In this document: one piece after another, positions 10,874-21,853 of the stretch
Layout of the letters: each line of letters begins with the position of its first letter
Position numbering within the stretch: the first letter of the stretch is position 1
Made by a program: the position numbers and the translations under genes
Notes under the pieces: generated by a model
Told to the model about the DNA's origin: nothing
The model's database searches: none
What the model saw: the letters and a program-made list of their open reading frames with translations, nothing else
DNA from: Craspedostauros australis
Taxonomy: Eukaryota > Bacillariophyta > Bacillariophyceae > Mastogloiales > Achnanthaceae
Assembly: GCA_026770025.1 (NCBI GenBank)
Contig: JAMXDE010000011.1
Coordinates: 310,001-374,000 of the forward strand
DNA length: 64,000 nucleotides
Reading direction: 5' to 3'

Positions 10874-12170
10874 ATGACAGCATACAACAACACGACGGCA
10901 CTCATCACACTCACGCTGCTGTGTCTGTGCAACTCCATCACAAACTGCCAAGCGTGGGTGACACACAACACACCATCGGCGTCAAAACCATCAACCACAC
11001 ACACACGACAAGGACCGCCACCAGCCGCCACGGCAACTCACATCAATCCACAGCAAACGCACGTCCTCGTTCTTCCAGGCTTCGCAACCGCAGCCAGCGA
11101 CTACGTCGATGACCTTGTTCCCAACATCGCACAGCAAGCCATCGACGCTGGATGGTGGGGCAACGACAACAGCAACAGCAACAGCAACAACGACATGACC
11201 AACGCAATGGATCACATCCACGTCCTGCCACTCCAGCGACATGATTGGGCACAGACCATCGCATTCGGCATGTGCGATCTCGACTTCATGACCTTCAAGG
11301 CACCAGCAACTAAGTGGGCGTACCGATGGTACCTTCAGAAGGTGGCCAAGGAGGTCAAGAGAATCCAGGATGTTGCCAAGGAGGAAGGCACGACCGCCAA
11401 GATCATCCTGGTGGGACACTCCGCTGGTGGCTGGCTCGCAAGGTGAGTTTGGCGAGGCTTTGCTCCTATGCGACTGCTACTGTGTATGCTTCAGTGCTTT
11501 GCTCTGCTCTATTCCATTCATTTCACTCACACTATCAACACTCGCGTTCTCCCTCCATGCCTCATTCATCATTCGCCTCCTTCCAATCAACAGAGCCGCT
11601 GTCGGATACGGAATGGATGACACCAACGGCAAGGATCTGCAGATTGACATCGACAGCATTCTGGGAATCGTCACGCTCGGATCTCCCCACATCCCATGCC
11701 CCAAGGGATCCGTCGACATCACCGGCGGTGCACTCCGCATCGTTCATGACACCTTCCCAGGTGCCTTCTTCAACGACCGTCTCTTCTACGTGTCTGCTGC
11801 CGGATCCGCATTGAATGTGAAGCAGCAGCAAGCGCACATCCCTTCCTCACACACCATCACCTCACAGCCAGATGCTGATCACATGCTTGCGTACCAATCG
11901 TACAAGTTGCTGTCCGGTCAAGGACACCAGGACGGTGATGGCATCGTCCCTGTCCCGCTTGCGCACCTGGAGGGTTCCAATCTCCAGATCACCTTGGACA
12001 ACGTGTACCACACCTCCATGCTGCAGAATCAGCATCAGCATCAACATGATCAACGCACATCTCCCACATCCGAAGCCTCGGAATCGAGATGGTACGGATC
12101 GAAGGACATCGTCCAGCAATGGTTCAGTCCTGTTCTGCACAAGGTGCTGCCAGCCATGATGGTTCAGTAA
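10874..12170 (+). CDS. plastid-type alpha/beta hydrolase (lipase-like), two exons
   Basis: Exon 1 (10874-11442) encodes a signal peptide ending NCQAWVTH, a W-type variant of the complex-plastid cleavage motif, then THVLVLPGFATAASDY, where the oxyanion-hole region is expected, and VGHSAGGWLAR, whose GHSAG is the nucleophile elbow (Ser nucleophile). Exon 2 (11594-12170) continues AAVGYGMDD, LGIVTLGSPHIPCP and GDGIVPVPLAHLEG, where the acid residue is expected, and a late His in VYHTSMLQ. Splicing of AG|GTGAGT to CAACAG|A restores an AGA codon and an unbroken frame. It probably hydrolyses a lipid ester in the plastid; the substrate is unknown. His/Gln- and Asn/Ser-rich loops are present. Confidence 0.8.
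11443..11593 (+). other. spliceosomal intron in hydrolase gene
   Basis: 151 bp, GTGAGT donor, AACAG acceptor after a pyrimidine-rich tract. Removal joins the GWLAR and AAVGYG segments in frame. Confidence 0.85.
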
Positions 12171-14573
12171 CTTGCTTTCCTGCGCTTAGACTTGAAGTCG
12201 CAGATGCGGTTGCAGCCAATCGCCGAACGAGTACGCAACCATGAATGTCGTCTGCGTTACCTGCACCGCCCGTCTGCATGCAGACGCACAATTTTCACCA
12301 CCCAATACCATATCATATAATACAATAGAATACCCTACAATAGATTACCAAACAAGAGAATACCATGAGTGTACGAATGATAATGGCCGATGCGTCTACC
12401 GCGCTCATGGGGACGGCAGAGATCCTGGCTTGACACCATTCCGTTTTGGCTCACTCCATGAACACACAGGAATGCTCAACTCAACTCAATTCCATCGTTG
12501 CATCCGTTGATTCGAAGCTGGATGCTGCCTCGCTCCCTGTATTGATAGCGCATAATACTTCAGATTGATGGATGCCTTCGAACATGCTTCATCCAGTGGT
12601 TCAATGATGTTACTCGGATGAAATATGCACAAGAGAGAGGAGTTGGAGACGCAGTTTGATGGGGGTGACGGATCTTTGTGGATACCTTTATCGACTCACT
12701 TGAATGGATCACGCACTTCGATCGTGGAAGCTAGGGACTCATTTGGACACGACCAAACAAGAACAAAAATGGCGCGCCACATCACCAAATTTGTGGTTTC
12801 TCTTCTTGTTCGCCAGAATGGCAGACACGAGACAAGACAACGGCGACGGCGGTGAGGACGCCATGAAGAGGAACGGACGTGGTCGTGTGGTGTGATGTGA
12901 TGTGGGACGAGGAAGGCAGCTGAAGGCGGAATGAAATGCCACTGCTATTGATGAGCGCCGATGAAGCGCGGCGTTGCCAATGATGACCACATGACAATCG
13001 CGTTGACAGACATCCATCGAACAGTGAAGAGAAGAGAAGAGATGAGGTATGAACGTAACCGAGCATGACGGGACGTGATGGGACGGCAAGCAACGGCCAT
13101 GATCAAGAGATGGTGATGCGAAACAGAGAGATGGAGAAACGCAGAACACAGCATTGCTACTCCAAGCATGCCAGCAACGCATTCAACAATCTCATGACGA
13201 CTCCATCACCACGAATGAAGTTACGATGATCATGATGATCATGATGTCAACGTCCACGGATGCAGATCATGCCACCATGGTCAGCGGTATCATCAATATC
13301 GGCTATTGCACCACGAGGATCGATGGTCGGGGCAGCATCGCAGGATGTGGCCGGCAACCGACATCGCAGTATCCAAGAAGACTGCGCATGCGCAACACAA
13401 ACCAGACATGCTGATCCTCGGCAATATTTCAGCAACCGCGGTTGCTCAGCCTGCTCCAGAGCAGAATATAACACAGGTGCACGAAGCGGAGAAGCTCTGC
13501 ATGCGTGCCTGCATGTCGAGCATCCATGGATGGAGGATGCTTCCACATGGCCAGCTCGCAATTGCCAACGCAGGTATTCGTACTTGGCACTTGATCGAGT
13601 GTCATGGATTGGAAAACACACAGACACAGGCCAGGAATTCGAAAAGCAACGACTGCCGTCGCCGATGAGTCCAGCACCAGTTCTGCTGTGGAGGCGATAA
13701 TTGCATGCCAGGCGACGATGAAGGAGAAGATTGACGAAAATGACCAACTTCTTCCCCGCAATCTACATCCAACGGAGATGAAAACATCAGGCAACCGATG
13801 CCATGAGGACCATACAACATGTCCGACGAGTCATCCTCAATGAAGTCCCTCAAGTGAAGGGCACAGCAGTGCGTTGTGAAGGCTTGTAGCCATCAAAACA
13901 TCAGCAGATCCGCGGCACAAGTCCCAACGCGCTTACCGAAACGTAGCGGACTGGAATGAATGCTTCTGCTCTACCTTTGGAGGGCATGTTTTGCGTTTCG
14001 CATCTTCCCCATGCACTCTTTCCTTTCCCGGGCAGTTGCGGTAGAATTGGCTTGCGTGAACTGTGCGGCAGCGACATCAGGCAACCCTATTGGACTTGAC
14101 TCCGAGTGAAAGGGACATGTGCTTTATCAGTTGCTCAACTGTACGTACGTCAGCCAGAGACGTTGGCAATGGATCTGCTCAAGGCTCGGCTGTGCTGACG
14201 TTCCGTGCTCCTCGCTAGTTCACCATCGCACCAACATCTATGGGATCTTCCTATCAGGTTGAGGCGTCACAAATCCGGACCAAAACATCAGCTCTGGCGA
14301 TTCTGGTATGCAGCATGATACCATCCACACCACAAAGCACAGCAATTGCAAAGCGAGCACAACGTGCAGATCAACCTACGTCTTTTCACTGAATGCAAGC
14401 AAAAGGGTTGAACTAGTGAATGGCTCGACATGCGCGGCGCGGCATTGAATGGATCACTGATCATCTGCTTGAATCATAGTTACTAGTACTACTCTGACTC
14501 CTCATCTAATTCATCTTCTTCATTGCATGACATGCTTGCTCATCAGTTTGTTGTTGCTGCTGTTGTTGCTGCT
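12171..14573. other. long intergenic stretch; no supported gene
   Basis: About 2.4 kb. Overlapping open frames on both strands near 12.7-13.8 kb show no domain-like sequence, and 13860-14520 has hardly any open frame. Could hide a multi-exon or RNA gene that I cannot see. Confidence 0.35.
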
Positions 14574-16322
14574 TTATTTCTCTTCCTCGGCAGCGCCGTC
14601 GCTCTCAGCCACCCTGGAAGATGTGATGGAACGCACGAAGCGCAACAGCGCAACGCGATACATGTACGAATCCACCTGCGCAGCACCCTCGTCTTCATCT
14701 ACAACCTTGTGCAACTACATCATGGACATGCCACCATATTCATCATCAACTCCATCACTCTCCACTGCCCCACTGCGGAGGACATGAATGCCTCCCATCG
14801 GTTGATGGTATGGAATCAGCTTGCTGAAATCTGGATGAGTGAACATGTCTTTCTCTCTCTCTGCTGCCATTCTCATTGCTGCATCCTTCAACACCACGCA
14901 GTTGTGTACATCGGCGAATATCAGTGCATCTATCATGGTGTCTTCTGTGAGATGCTTGTGGGCCAACTCTGCTTCAAGAACAAGCTTGAGTCGCTAGAAG
15001 CCGAACTCGTTGGGCACAAGGATCAGCTGTTGCAGATCGTCCTGTCCAGTGAGGATGGGAGTTGACTGGTGAGAGGCATCTGCATCGTGGTGGGCGCCGG
15101 CGTGAGCGCCAACATGAGCGGCGACGTGAGCAGCAGTGTTGTCACGAGTGCTGCCACTGAAGGATATCTCTCCTGTGTAGATGTATTGGAGGACGTATCG
15201 GATGTGTTTGGGTTGAAGGATAGGAAGAGAGACGGTTACTTGCATGGGCACCGCGCCGTCTTCGGTCCAATCATTCACGCTGATGTTGGATTCCTTTGTC
15301 AATCAGTGTCTGAATGGATGGGATGGTGATCATGAGGACTTCAGAGTTTGCCTTGAATGGTTGCTGTTGGTCGCCCTGTCCACACAAGAAGACGGAATCT
15401 GTCCTGTTCCCAGTTTAGAAGGACTTGAGTCGGTCTTCTCCAATGCTGATTAGATCCTCTTGTGGCTGCTGTGTTTGTGTTCATTCTCTTGCTTCCTGCG
15501 CTTCAACTGCTGTCTCAACTGTTCTTGTGGTTGTTCATTCTCTTGCCCGTTTTGTTGCAAGCGTTGCCGCAGTTGCTGTAGTTGTGGGTGAGCTGAAGGT
15601 GAAGGTGAAAGTCCTCGGATGAGGGACTCCATACAGTCCAGTTGATTGTTGTGGTATGCCCAATGAAGAGGAGTGTCACCATTGTTGTTTTGGCAGTTGA
15701 TGTTGGCCTCACATGATTCGATGAGGTACTCCATACACTCCAGGTGGCCGTTGTAGCATGCATGATGAAGGGGAGTCCAACCATTGTTGTTTTTGCAGTT
15801 GATGTTCGCCTCACATGATTTGGTGAGGTACTTCACACACTCCAGTTTGCCGTTGTAGCATGCCCGATGAAGGAGAGTCCAACCTTGGTTGTCTTTGCAG
15901 TTGCTGTCCGCCTCACATGATTCGATGAGGTACTTGACACACTCCAGGTGGCCGCTGTAGCATGCATGATGAAGGGGAGTCCAACCTTGGTTGTTTTGGC
16001 AGTTGATGTTCACCAAACATGATTCGGTGAGGTACTCCATACACTCCAGCTGGCCGTTGGAGCATGCCTTATGGAGGGGAGTGTCACCATTGTTGTTTTG
16101 GCAGTTGATGTTCGCCTCACATGATTTGATGAGGTACTTGACACACTCCAGGTGGCCGTTGGAGCATGCCCAATGGAGGGGAGTCCGGCCAATCCCGTCT
16201 GTAACCTTGTTGACATCAACTCCTTCATTCTGCATCTTGTTCTGCTTCTTCCATTCCTTCAACACCAACAAGTCACCTACCCTGGCAGCACGAAGGAGTT
16301 GTTGGTCAGTGACATTCGGCAT
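14574..16322 (-). pseudogene. ankyrin-BTB protein gene, disrupted copy
   Basis: Minus strand. 16322-15450 is an intact 290-residue ankyrin part: cap MPNVTDQQLLRAARVGD, six repeats of the GWTPLHHAC...HLECVKYLIESCEANINC type, then a Gln/Glu-rich basic tail. The start is fixed by comparison with 42037, where the same MPNVT and the bases before it are conserved. Downstream, in another frame, is a BTB-like part: LQPKHIRYVLQYIYTGEI, then DDLQQLILVPNEFGF, RLKLVLEAEL, MIDALIFADVHN and an acidic end. This part has in-frame TAG codons at 14994-14996 (TGG in the 43-kb copy) and after GGMSMM at about 14715 (GAG in the other copy). So the ancestral protein was ankyrin repeats plus BTB. The ankyrin portion could still be made alone. 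Confidence 0.75.
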
Positions 16323-16809
16323 TTTGAGGGGATGGTCGATGGCGTTGGATTGGCTGCCGAGGAAGTGTGTAGTCTGAGCTATCTATGGCAGAGAGATCGA
16401 TGGTGTGTCTTCAATACCTTGTATTGCTATGAGTGGCAACTCGATGTCTGTTGTTAGTGTGCTCGAGTATGGGGCGAGTGGTGTTGTTGTCTTGTTGTCT
16501 TGATCGCCACGGTCCTCTGTTTGTCTCTTTCTCTCTTTGTGCCCGAGTCGCTGTACGACCTTGTGTTGCTGTGGGTGTTTCGAATGCGATCTTGAGGTCC
16601 CATCACTCAAACGAGTCGTGCGAGTGTGAGGAGGGATTCGCGACTCCGCTTTGTCGCATGCGTGTGCGTATCCTTGATGTTCGCCATTTGCGTTCGCTCA
16701 GTTTCCCCCTCGAGAAGACGACAATACACATTGCACAAACTTCGACCCATGATACCCAAACACAACACTCTTCTCGAGAGTAAACATCATACAGTTCCCT
16801 TGCTCGACG
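16323..16809. other. divergent intergenic region
   Basis: About 490 bp between the ankyrin-BTB copy and the dehydrogenase-like gene. The first ~60 bp left of the ankyrin ATG are conserved with the region before 42037, so they are probably its 5' leader. No other feature. Confidence 0.45.
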
Positions 16810-18552
16810 ATGATCAGATCGCACTGCCTCATCGCATGCTATGCGTTCGCATGCTGTCTTTCAACAAGCATTGCGTTCGTTCCTTCATTGCCTTCATGGC
16901 CTTCGTCAGCTTCGATAACAGGTCACGAGACTCATGGGGGTGCAGGTGCTTGCGCCGCTCGGAGACTTCCTTCGTTGCGCCTGGCAGCCAAGCAAAAGAT
17001 CTCATTTGATGCGCTGGACGGAACGAGCGTCCTGGTGGTCGGTGGATCGGGACGCGTGGGCTGAAGCGTCGTGACGCAGCTGCTGAAGCGAGGATCGGCG
17101 GTCACCGTGGGTGGCACCAGCGTCGATTCCTTCCTCGCGGCGCAGCAACGCTGGCACACCAGCTTCCCCAATCTACCGGTGGACGATGTGTAATTCCAGG
17201 CTCTGGACCGCGAGGAGGAGCAATCCGTCGCATCGGTGCTGCAGCGGGGCAGCTACGATTTGTGCGTCCACACGGCCGGTCCCTTCCAAGGCAAGGTCAA
17301 GGCGCCCAACGGTGTCATCGCGGCCTGCGTGTCCAACGGCGTTGCTTACATCGACGTTTGCGATGACTACTGCACAGGCTCTGCCGCCAAGGCGAAGCAC
17401 AATGCCAAGGCCATCGAATCCAACGTCCCTTGCATCATCAGCACCGGATGCTGGCCAGGCGTTTCCAGTCTCATGGCCAAGCAGCTCGTGCGGCAAGTCC
17501 TTCAGCAAAACAAGAACCTCAAGCCGGCCGATCTCAACGTCGATTTCGGGTTCTTCACGGCGGGATCAGGCGGTGCCGGAGCAACCCTGCTCGTGGCGAC
17601 ATTCCTCATTCTGGCAGAAGAAGCGTTGACGGTCGTCAAGGGTCGCCGCATTCCAGTCGCGGCGATGAAGGACTACGAGACGGTCAATTTCGGTTCCATC
17701 GTAGGAGACAAGCCGATCGCCCCTTTGAATCTATTGGAGAGCACGTCCGTGTGAGTGATCGGCATGGTTCTATTCGGGGGAGATGAGGTGGACGATGAGA
17801 GTTGTGGAGACTGTCGCATCTCCCTTTCATGCTGCTCCTTGTTGCCCAATCCTGACTGAGCCTTTGTACTGGTCGATGAGCCAGGTTTGCAAGCATTACA
17901 TCCAGCCACATCACAATCATACACTCATCCTTTGACTTCTGCACTGCTTCGTTACAAATTCTTGGATTGTTCCTTCTCGAAATACTGCCAACCAATCATG
18001 CACACGACACGACATGAAACCACACCACACCAAACTATACGAATCAACAGCCATGACGTTCTGGGAGTCGGCAGCGTCAAGTCATTGTTCGGAACCGCAC
18101 CAGGATTCTGGAACACGTTGCTCGGCGCCATGGCGCAGCTGCCATCATCCTTGCTTGCCAACGAACAGATCATGACCAAACTCGCAATCTTCTCGCTGCC
18201 GATCGTCCGCGTCGTCGATTATTTTGCCGGCGCCACCAACGCCATGCGATGCGATGTCACGTGCGATTCGGATTCATCTATCCGAGCTACGGCCCTCTAC
18301 GCGCATGAGAATCTGGAACCCTGCGTTGGCGAATGCGTGGTCGCGTTTTGCTGCGTAGTCCTCGCCGGTCACGTGCAGGCTGGGGTCCAATTTCCGGAAG
18401 AAGCCATCGCGGGCGGCGAAAGTGCCGTCTCCGTTCTGTCGTTGGCCAGCGTCGGAGCGCACACGAAGGAAGTGAGCGGCAGAGGCGATCTGAAGGTCGA
18501 AGATGTGTGGGGTGCGCCGAATCGCGATGTCATAACCGAGACGCTGCGGTAG
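16810..18552 (+). pseudogene. plastid saccharopine-dehydrogenase-like protein with two nonsense codons
   Basis: One reading frame encodes a signal peptide with STSIAFVPS (plastid import motif), the Rossmann loop VLVVGGSGRVG, DLCVHTAGPFQGKV, YIDVCDDY, STGCWPGVSSLMA and, after a 300-bp intron, GTAPGFWNTLLG, RVVDYFAGATNAMRCDV and YAHENLEPCVGECV. This is the NAD(P)-binding saccharopine dehydrogenase-like family of algae. The frame is interrupted by TGA at 17062-17064, just after the glycine-rich loop, and TAA at 17191-17193. Both would be reversed by a single T-to-G change (GGA and GAA). Everything else, including splice sites, looks intact, so inactivation is recent, or the bases are wrong, or the stops are read through. 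The substrate is unknown. Confidence 0.75.
17751..18050 (+). other. intron in saccharopine-dehydrogenase-like gene
   Basis: 300 bp with a GTGAGT donor and a CAACAG acceptor. Splicing gives a GT|C valine codon between STS and HDVLGVGSV. The intron contains in-frame stops, so retention would truncate the protein. Confidence 0.8.
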
Positions 18553-18815
18553 CTTACGTATCTCCTCCATGTGGTGCCATTCTTGATTGACATTCGATTT
18601 ACTCGTGTGACGAAGGTATTCTGTTCCATTTTTCTGCCATACCTACAAGTGCGGCAGCGACGATGCAGAGTATTTCCATTCATAGGGAGCTCCAGAGAGT
18701 AGTTGCACGAGCTTGACAGATGTAGAGTGCAACGACAATGCTTGCAGCGTGAGGAAGAATCCTTCGCAATTGCTAATGTTATACGCTGCCTCTCTCTCTC
18801 TTCTGACCACGACGA

Positions 18816-19488
18816 CTACCGAGTCAATCGGATCATCGACTTGGTTGTGGATGTCGGCATTTCCGTCCCAGCAACACCATCCAAAACACGGTACGTCTTC
18901 ATGATCTCCAAGCCTTCCACAATTCGATTGCCGCCATCATCATATCCCGATTTGTGCGGATGGGATGAACTTGACTTGGTACTGTTCGGGCGCCTTGAGC
19001 CCGCCATTATTCCTACTTCCCCCGCCAAGTGCCTTCCACGCTGATTCGGCTTGGAAACCACCTCCCTCCGACGACACGACCACACGTTCGCAATTCCATG
19101 TTCCTTCCATCGATTTTGGAAATACTGCGTCGATCGTCTTGAGCTGCTTGCCGGATCGCATATCGAAGCCACTACCAACATCCACCGTGCGCGATGTCGT
19201 ATCCACAGGCGCGGATATAGCCTGGGAAGGCGATGGCGATGATATCAGCATGGTGCTGGCAATGCATGATGCGATAGTAGCTGGTGTGCGCTGCAAGAAA
19301 GATCTTCTGCTGTTCTCCGATGATGCTGGCGATGGCTGCGACACTCTCGGTGATGATGGATGCTGTGCCGACGATGGTGAGAACGATGACGGAAGTGGAG
19401 TTGTCTGATGCGTACCAAGATGAAGCCCATCACATACATCGATCCAAGTCGCGATGGCCAGAAGAGAGAGCAACGTTATTCGCATCAT
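18816..19488 (-). CDS. thylakoid-lumen protein with Tat signal, one +1 frameshift
   Basis: A signal peptide (MRITLLSLLAIATW) ending near CDGLHLG is followed by a Ser/Pro-rich transit region and SRRSFLQRTPATIASCIAS, a twin-arginine thylakoid signal. The mature part starts near ISAPVDTTSR and has FPKSMEGTWNCERVVVSSEGG and ESAWKALGGG, resembling small conserved lumen proteins of algae (a DUF6816-like pattern, from memory). The frame is lost after IPSAQIG at a CCC run (plus 18946-18948). With one base less it continues YDDGGNRIVEGLEIMKTYRVL to a stop at 18816. The shift again falls in a G run on the coding strand, suggesting a sequence error. Function unknown. Confidence 0.65.
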
Positions 19489-20134
19489 CGTTGGTTCGAA
19501 TACAAGTCCGCTGTGGTGCTTGATCCTTCTTTACTCCTCTCGTGGATGTTGTTGTCGTTGTTGTTGTTAATCTTTGGAGGCAACAGGTTGGGAATTGAAG
19601 ATCGAGAGCGATGTCTCCTACTGTCATCCGGCACGGCCATGTCGGTGTTGTGGTTGTAGTTGTAGTTGTGATTGTGGGGGTTGATGGGTGTGTGATGCGA
19701 AAGGAGGGATGGCAGAAACATCTTTGCTGACGCAGACCAATCAGAGACACATCAACGAAGCCGACTTCGGGTCGCCACAACGATCTCACCATCACACATT
19801 GTACCACACGAAGCGTGGAAGGCAAGTTCGGCGAGTCGTACGAAAGAAGAACATCCCCTCACCGTTCCAAGGCATTCACAATCTCGTGCAATGAGTACAT
19901 CAGTACATCAATCGAAGATCAATATGTGTCATGCAATATGCTGCGTTGAGCCACTCTCTCTAGATACAAATACTGAATCTATTTGTGTTTACACAGGAGT
20001 ATTTCATTCCTGCGAGGGCTTCATCTTCCATACCGGACTCAGCAGAAAGCTGCCGAAGATGGTTGCCGTATTTGGAGCAGGACAATCCGTCCACCACTTT
20101 GGTAAGAATGTCGACGATCATAGATGCTGCTCGA
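19489..20134. other. intergenic, no supported gene
   Basis: This has a TTGTTGT-type simple tract near 19548-19575 and a GTTGTAGTTGTAGTTG tract near 19649-19680. No coding signal recognised. Confidence 0.4.
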
Positions 20135-21052
20135 TTAGAACCCCTCGACCGGTTCCATCCACTGTCCTGGGGAGGGTCTGCGATTGCGCCATACCGAGTT
20201 TCTGATGTCATCCTCGGATTCGCTGTCGGAGGCATCCTCCACAATCACAGTGATGAACTTCTTCTTGTTCTGTTTCTGCTTGCTGCTTCGCTTTGTTGCA
20301 TCCTTTTGGCGTCCCTCAATGCTTGGCGCGGCATCTTGGGGATCAGCATGGCGGCGGTGGGCTTTTGCTTCAGTATCGGTCTCTGAGAAATCGGTGGGCT
20401 TCGCACGTGCTGGGGACGGATTGGATGGCCCCGAGCGGCGGTCCTCATGGATGGATGATCGCTTCTCCTTCGGACTCACACTTTGGACTGGGATTTTGTA
20501 GATGCGCCCGTCAAGACCACGGACCAATTGGTAGGATGGTTGTTCTGCCTCCTCCTCCTCCTCATGCTCATGTTGTTGCTGCTGTTGCTGCTGTCGTTGC
20601 TGGCTGCGGCGACGATGGCGGTTGACGATCGGAGAGTGTCGTTGGCTGCTTGATTCATCGCCGGAACTCTCATCGTCATGGTCAGCAAACCATGAATTGA
20701 ACTGCTGACGGCGTCGCTGCCTCATGGCTGCTTCCATCTCAGCCTGGCGACGACGCTCTGCCACCATGCGTTCGTATTCTTGTTGACGCTGACGTTCTGC
20801 GACATAGTGCTCATATTCCTGGCGGCGGCGGCGCTGCCGCATGGCTTCCTGCATCTCTTCCATCTGCTTGTGGCGGTAGTAGTCTTCGATCTCCGCCCGT
20901 CGTTGCGCTTCTCTCCGAGCAGCGGCGGCCGCGTGTCTCCGATTGTACATCTCATCGGCGTTCATAGTCGTATAGTGTTGCGGCTGGCTGCGGCGAAAGT
21001 ATGGCTCGTACTCGCCGTTGTAGGTATCGAATGGTGAAGGTGAGAATATCAT
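20135..21052 (-). CDS. highly charged coiled-coil protein, unknown function
   Basis: 305 residues. Residues ~35-115 are almost pure Arg/Glu/Gln/Ala (AAAARREAQRRAEIEDYYR, then repeated MRQRRRRQEYEHYVAERQRQ-like heptads), predicting a long helix. A His/Gln/Glu-rich stretch follows, then YQLVRGLDGRIYKIPV near residue 178, a short folded-looking motif, then a Ser/Lys-rich basic tail with an acidic DASDSESEDD patch. No signal peptide or membrane segment. The frame is long, uninterrupted and of biased composition on one strand. I do not recognise a named family. The start ATG is 14 bp from a 14-bp minisatellite. Confidence 0.65.
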   Translation of the reverse strand: MIFSPSPFDTYNGEYEPYFRRSQPQHYTTMNADEMYNRRHAAAAARREAQRRAEIEDYYRHKQMEEMQEAMRQRRRRQEYEHYVAERQRQQEYERMVAERRRQAEMEAAMRQRRRQQFNSWFADHDDESSGDESSSQRHSPIVNRHRRRSQQRQQQQQQQHEHEEEEEAEQPSYQLVRGLDGRIYKIPVQSVSPKEKRSSIHEDRRSGPSNPSPARAKPTDFSETDTEAKAHRRHADPQDAAPSIEGRQKDATKRSSKQKQNKKKFITVIVEDASDSESEDDIRNSVWRNRRPSPGQWMEPVEGF

Positions 21053-21066
21053 TGTCGTGTCCTTCG

Positions 21067-21262
21067 TTGTTGGTTGTGAGTTGTTGGTTGTGAGTTGTTG
21101 GTTGTGAGTTGTTGGTTGTGAGTTGTTGGTTGTGAGTTGTTGCTTGTGAGTTGTTGCTTGTGAGTTGTTGCTTGTGAGTTGTTGCTTGTGAGTTGTTGCT
21201 TGTGAGTTGTTGCTTGTGAGTTGTTGCTTGTGAGTTGTTGCTTGTGTGCTGTTGCTTGTTGC
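21067..21262. repeat. 14-bp minisatellite (TTGTTGNTTGTGAG)n next to a start codon
   Basis: About 14 head-to-tail copies of a 14-bp unit. The copies nearest the gene (about five) read TTGTTGGTTGTGAG and the distal ones TTGTTGCTTGTGAG, so variants are grouped. It lies immediately upstream of the coiled-coil gene starting at 21052. Confidence 0.95.
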
Positions 21263-21853
21263 ATTTTGTGAGACGATTTCGTTGTGGAGGAGGTTTGTGT
21301 TTCTGTCGCAAGTCGTGACATCCCTGATCGATTTTCGGAGAATTTCTCGATGTGTTCTTCGATCGAATTCTTTTGTGCTCTCAGTCGTGCGACAATCCCG
21401 AGTTCACATCGTTGTTCGACACTGCAATCGTCTGTCCGTATGTACATACAATGAGATGAAGTCTACGAGTTCGAGTCGAGACCGTGGAGCATCTGCGCAC
21501 AACTGTACGACTACCAGTAATGTCGTGATTTCGAAAGGAAAGCCATCCCATTTCCAACTCAAACCTGCAAATAAAAAGAGTACTTACTCTCGACAGCATG
21601 GTGCCTGCCGTAGATCCTAACACTGTACTGTACCACATGCTTGACGAAACTCATTTCCATGGTCATCAAATTGAAACATGTATTCTATTGCACTATGCGC
21701 GGTTTCGTTCTTACATGGAGTATGGTACATACAGATGGTGAACTTTAGCGATGCTTCGGCTGATTGAGACGATGCAAGATGGCAGCGTTCATCCTGTCGA
21801 TCCGAGATGACCTGACGAGCGAGTGCTGGGAAAGTCTTGCGCGAAATACGAAG
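21263..21853. other. intergenic, no gene seen
   Basis: About 590 bp between the minisatellite and the 3' end of the MYB-like gene. No recognised feature. Confidence 0.4.

Noticed and set aside
14523..15065. 180-residue plus-strand frame, with a similar one on the opposite strand at 42789-43316
   Set aside because: Their similarity is explained by both being antisense to the two BTB copies.
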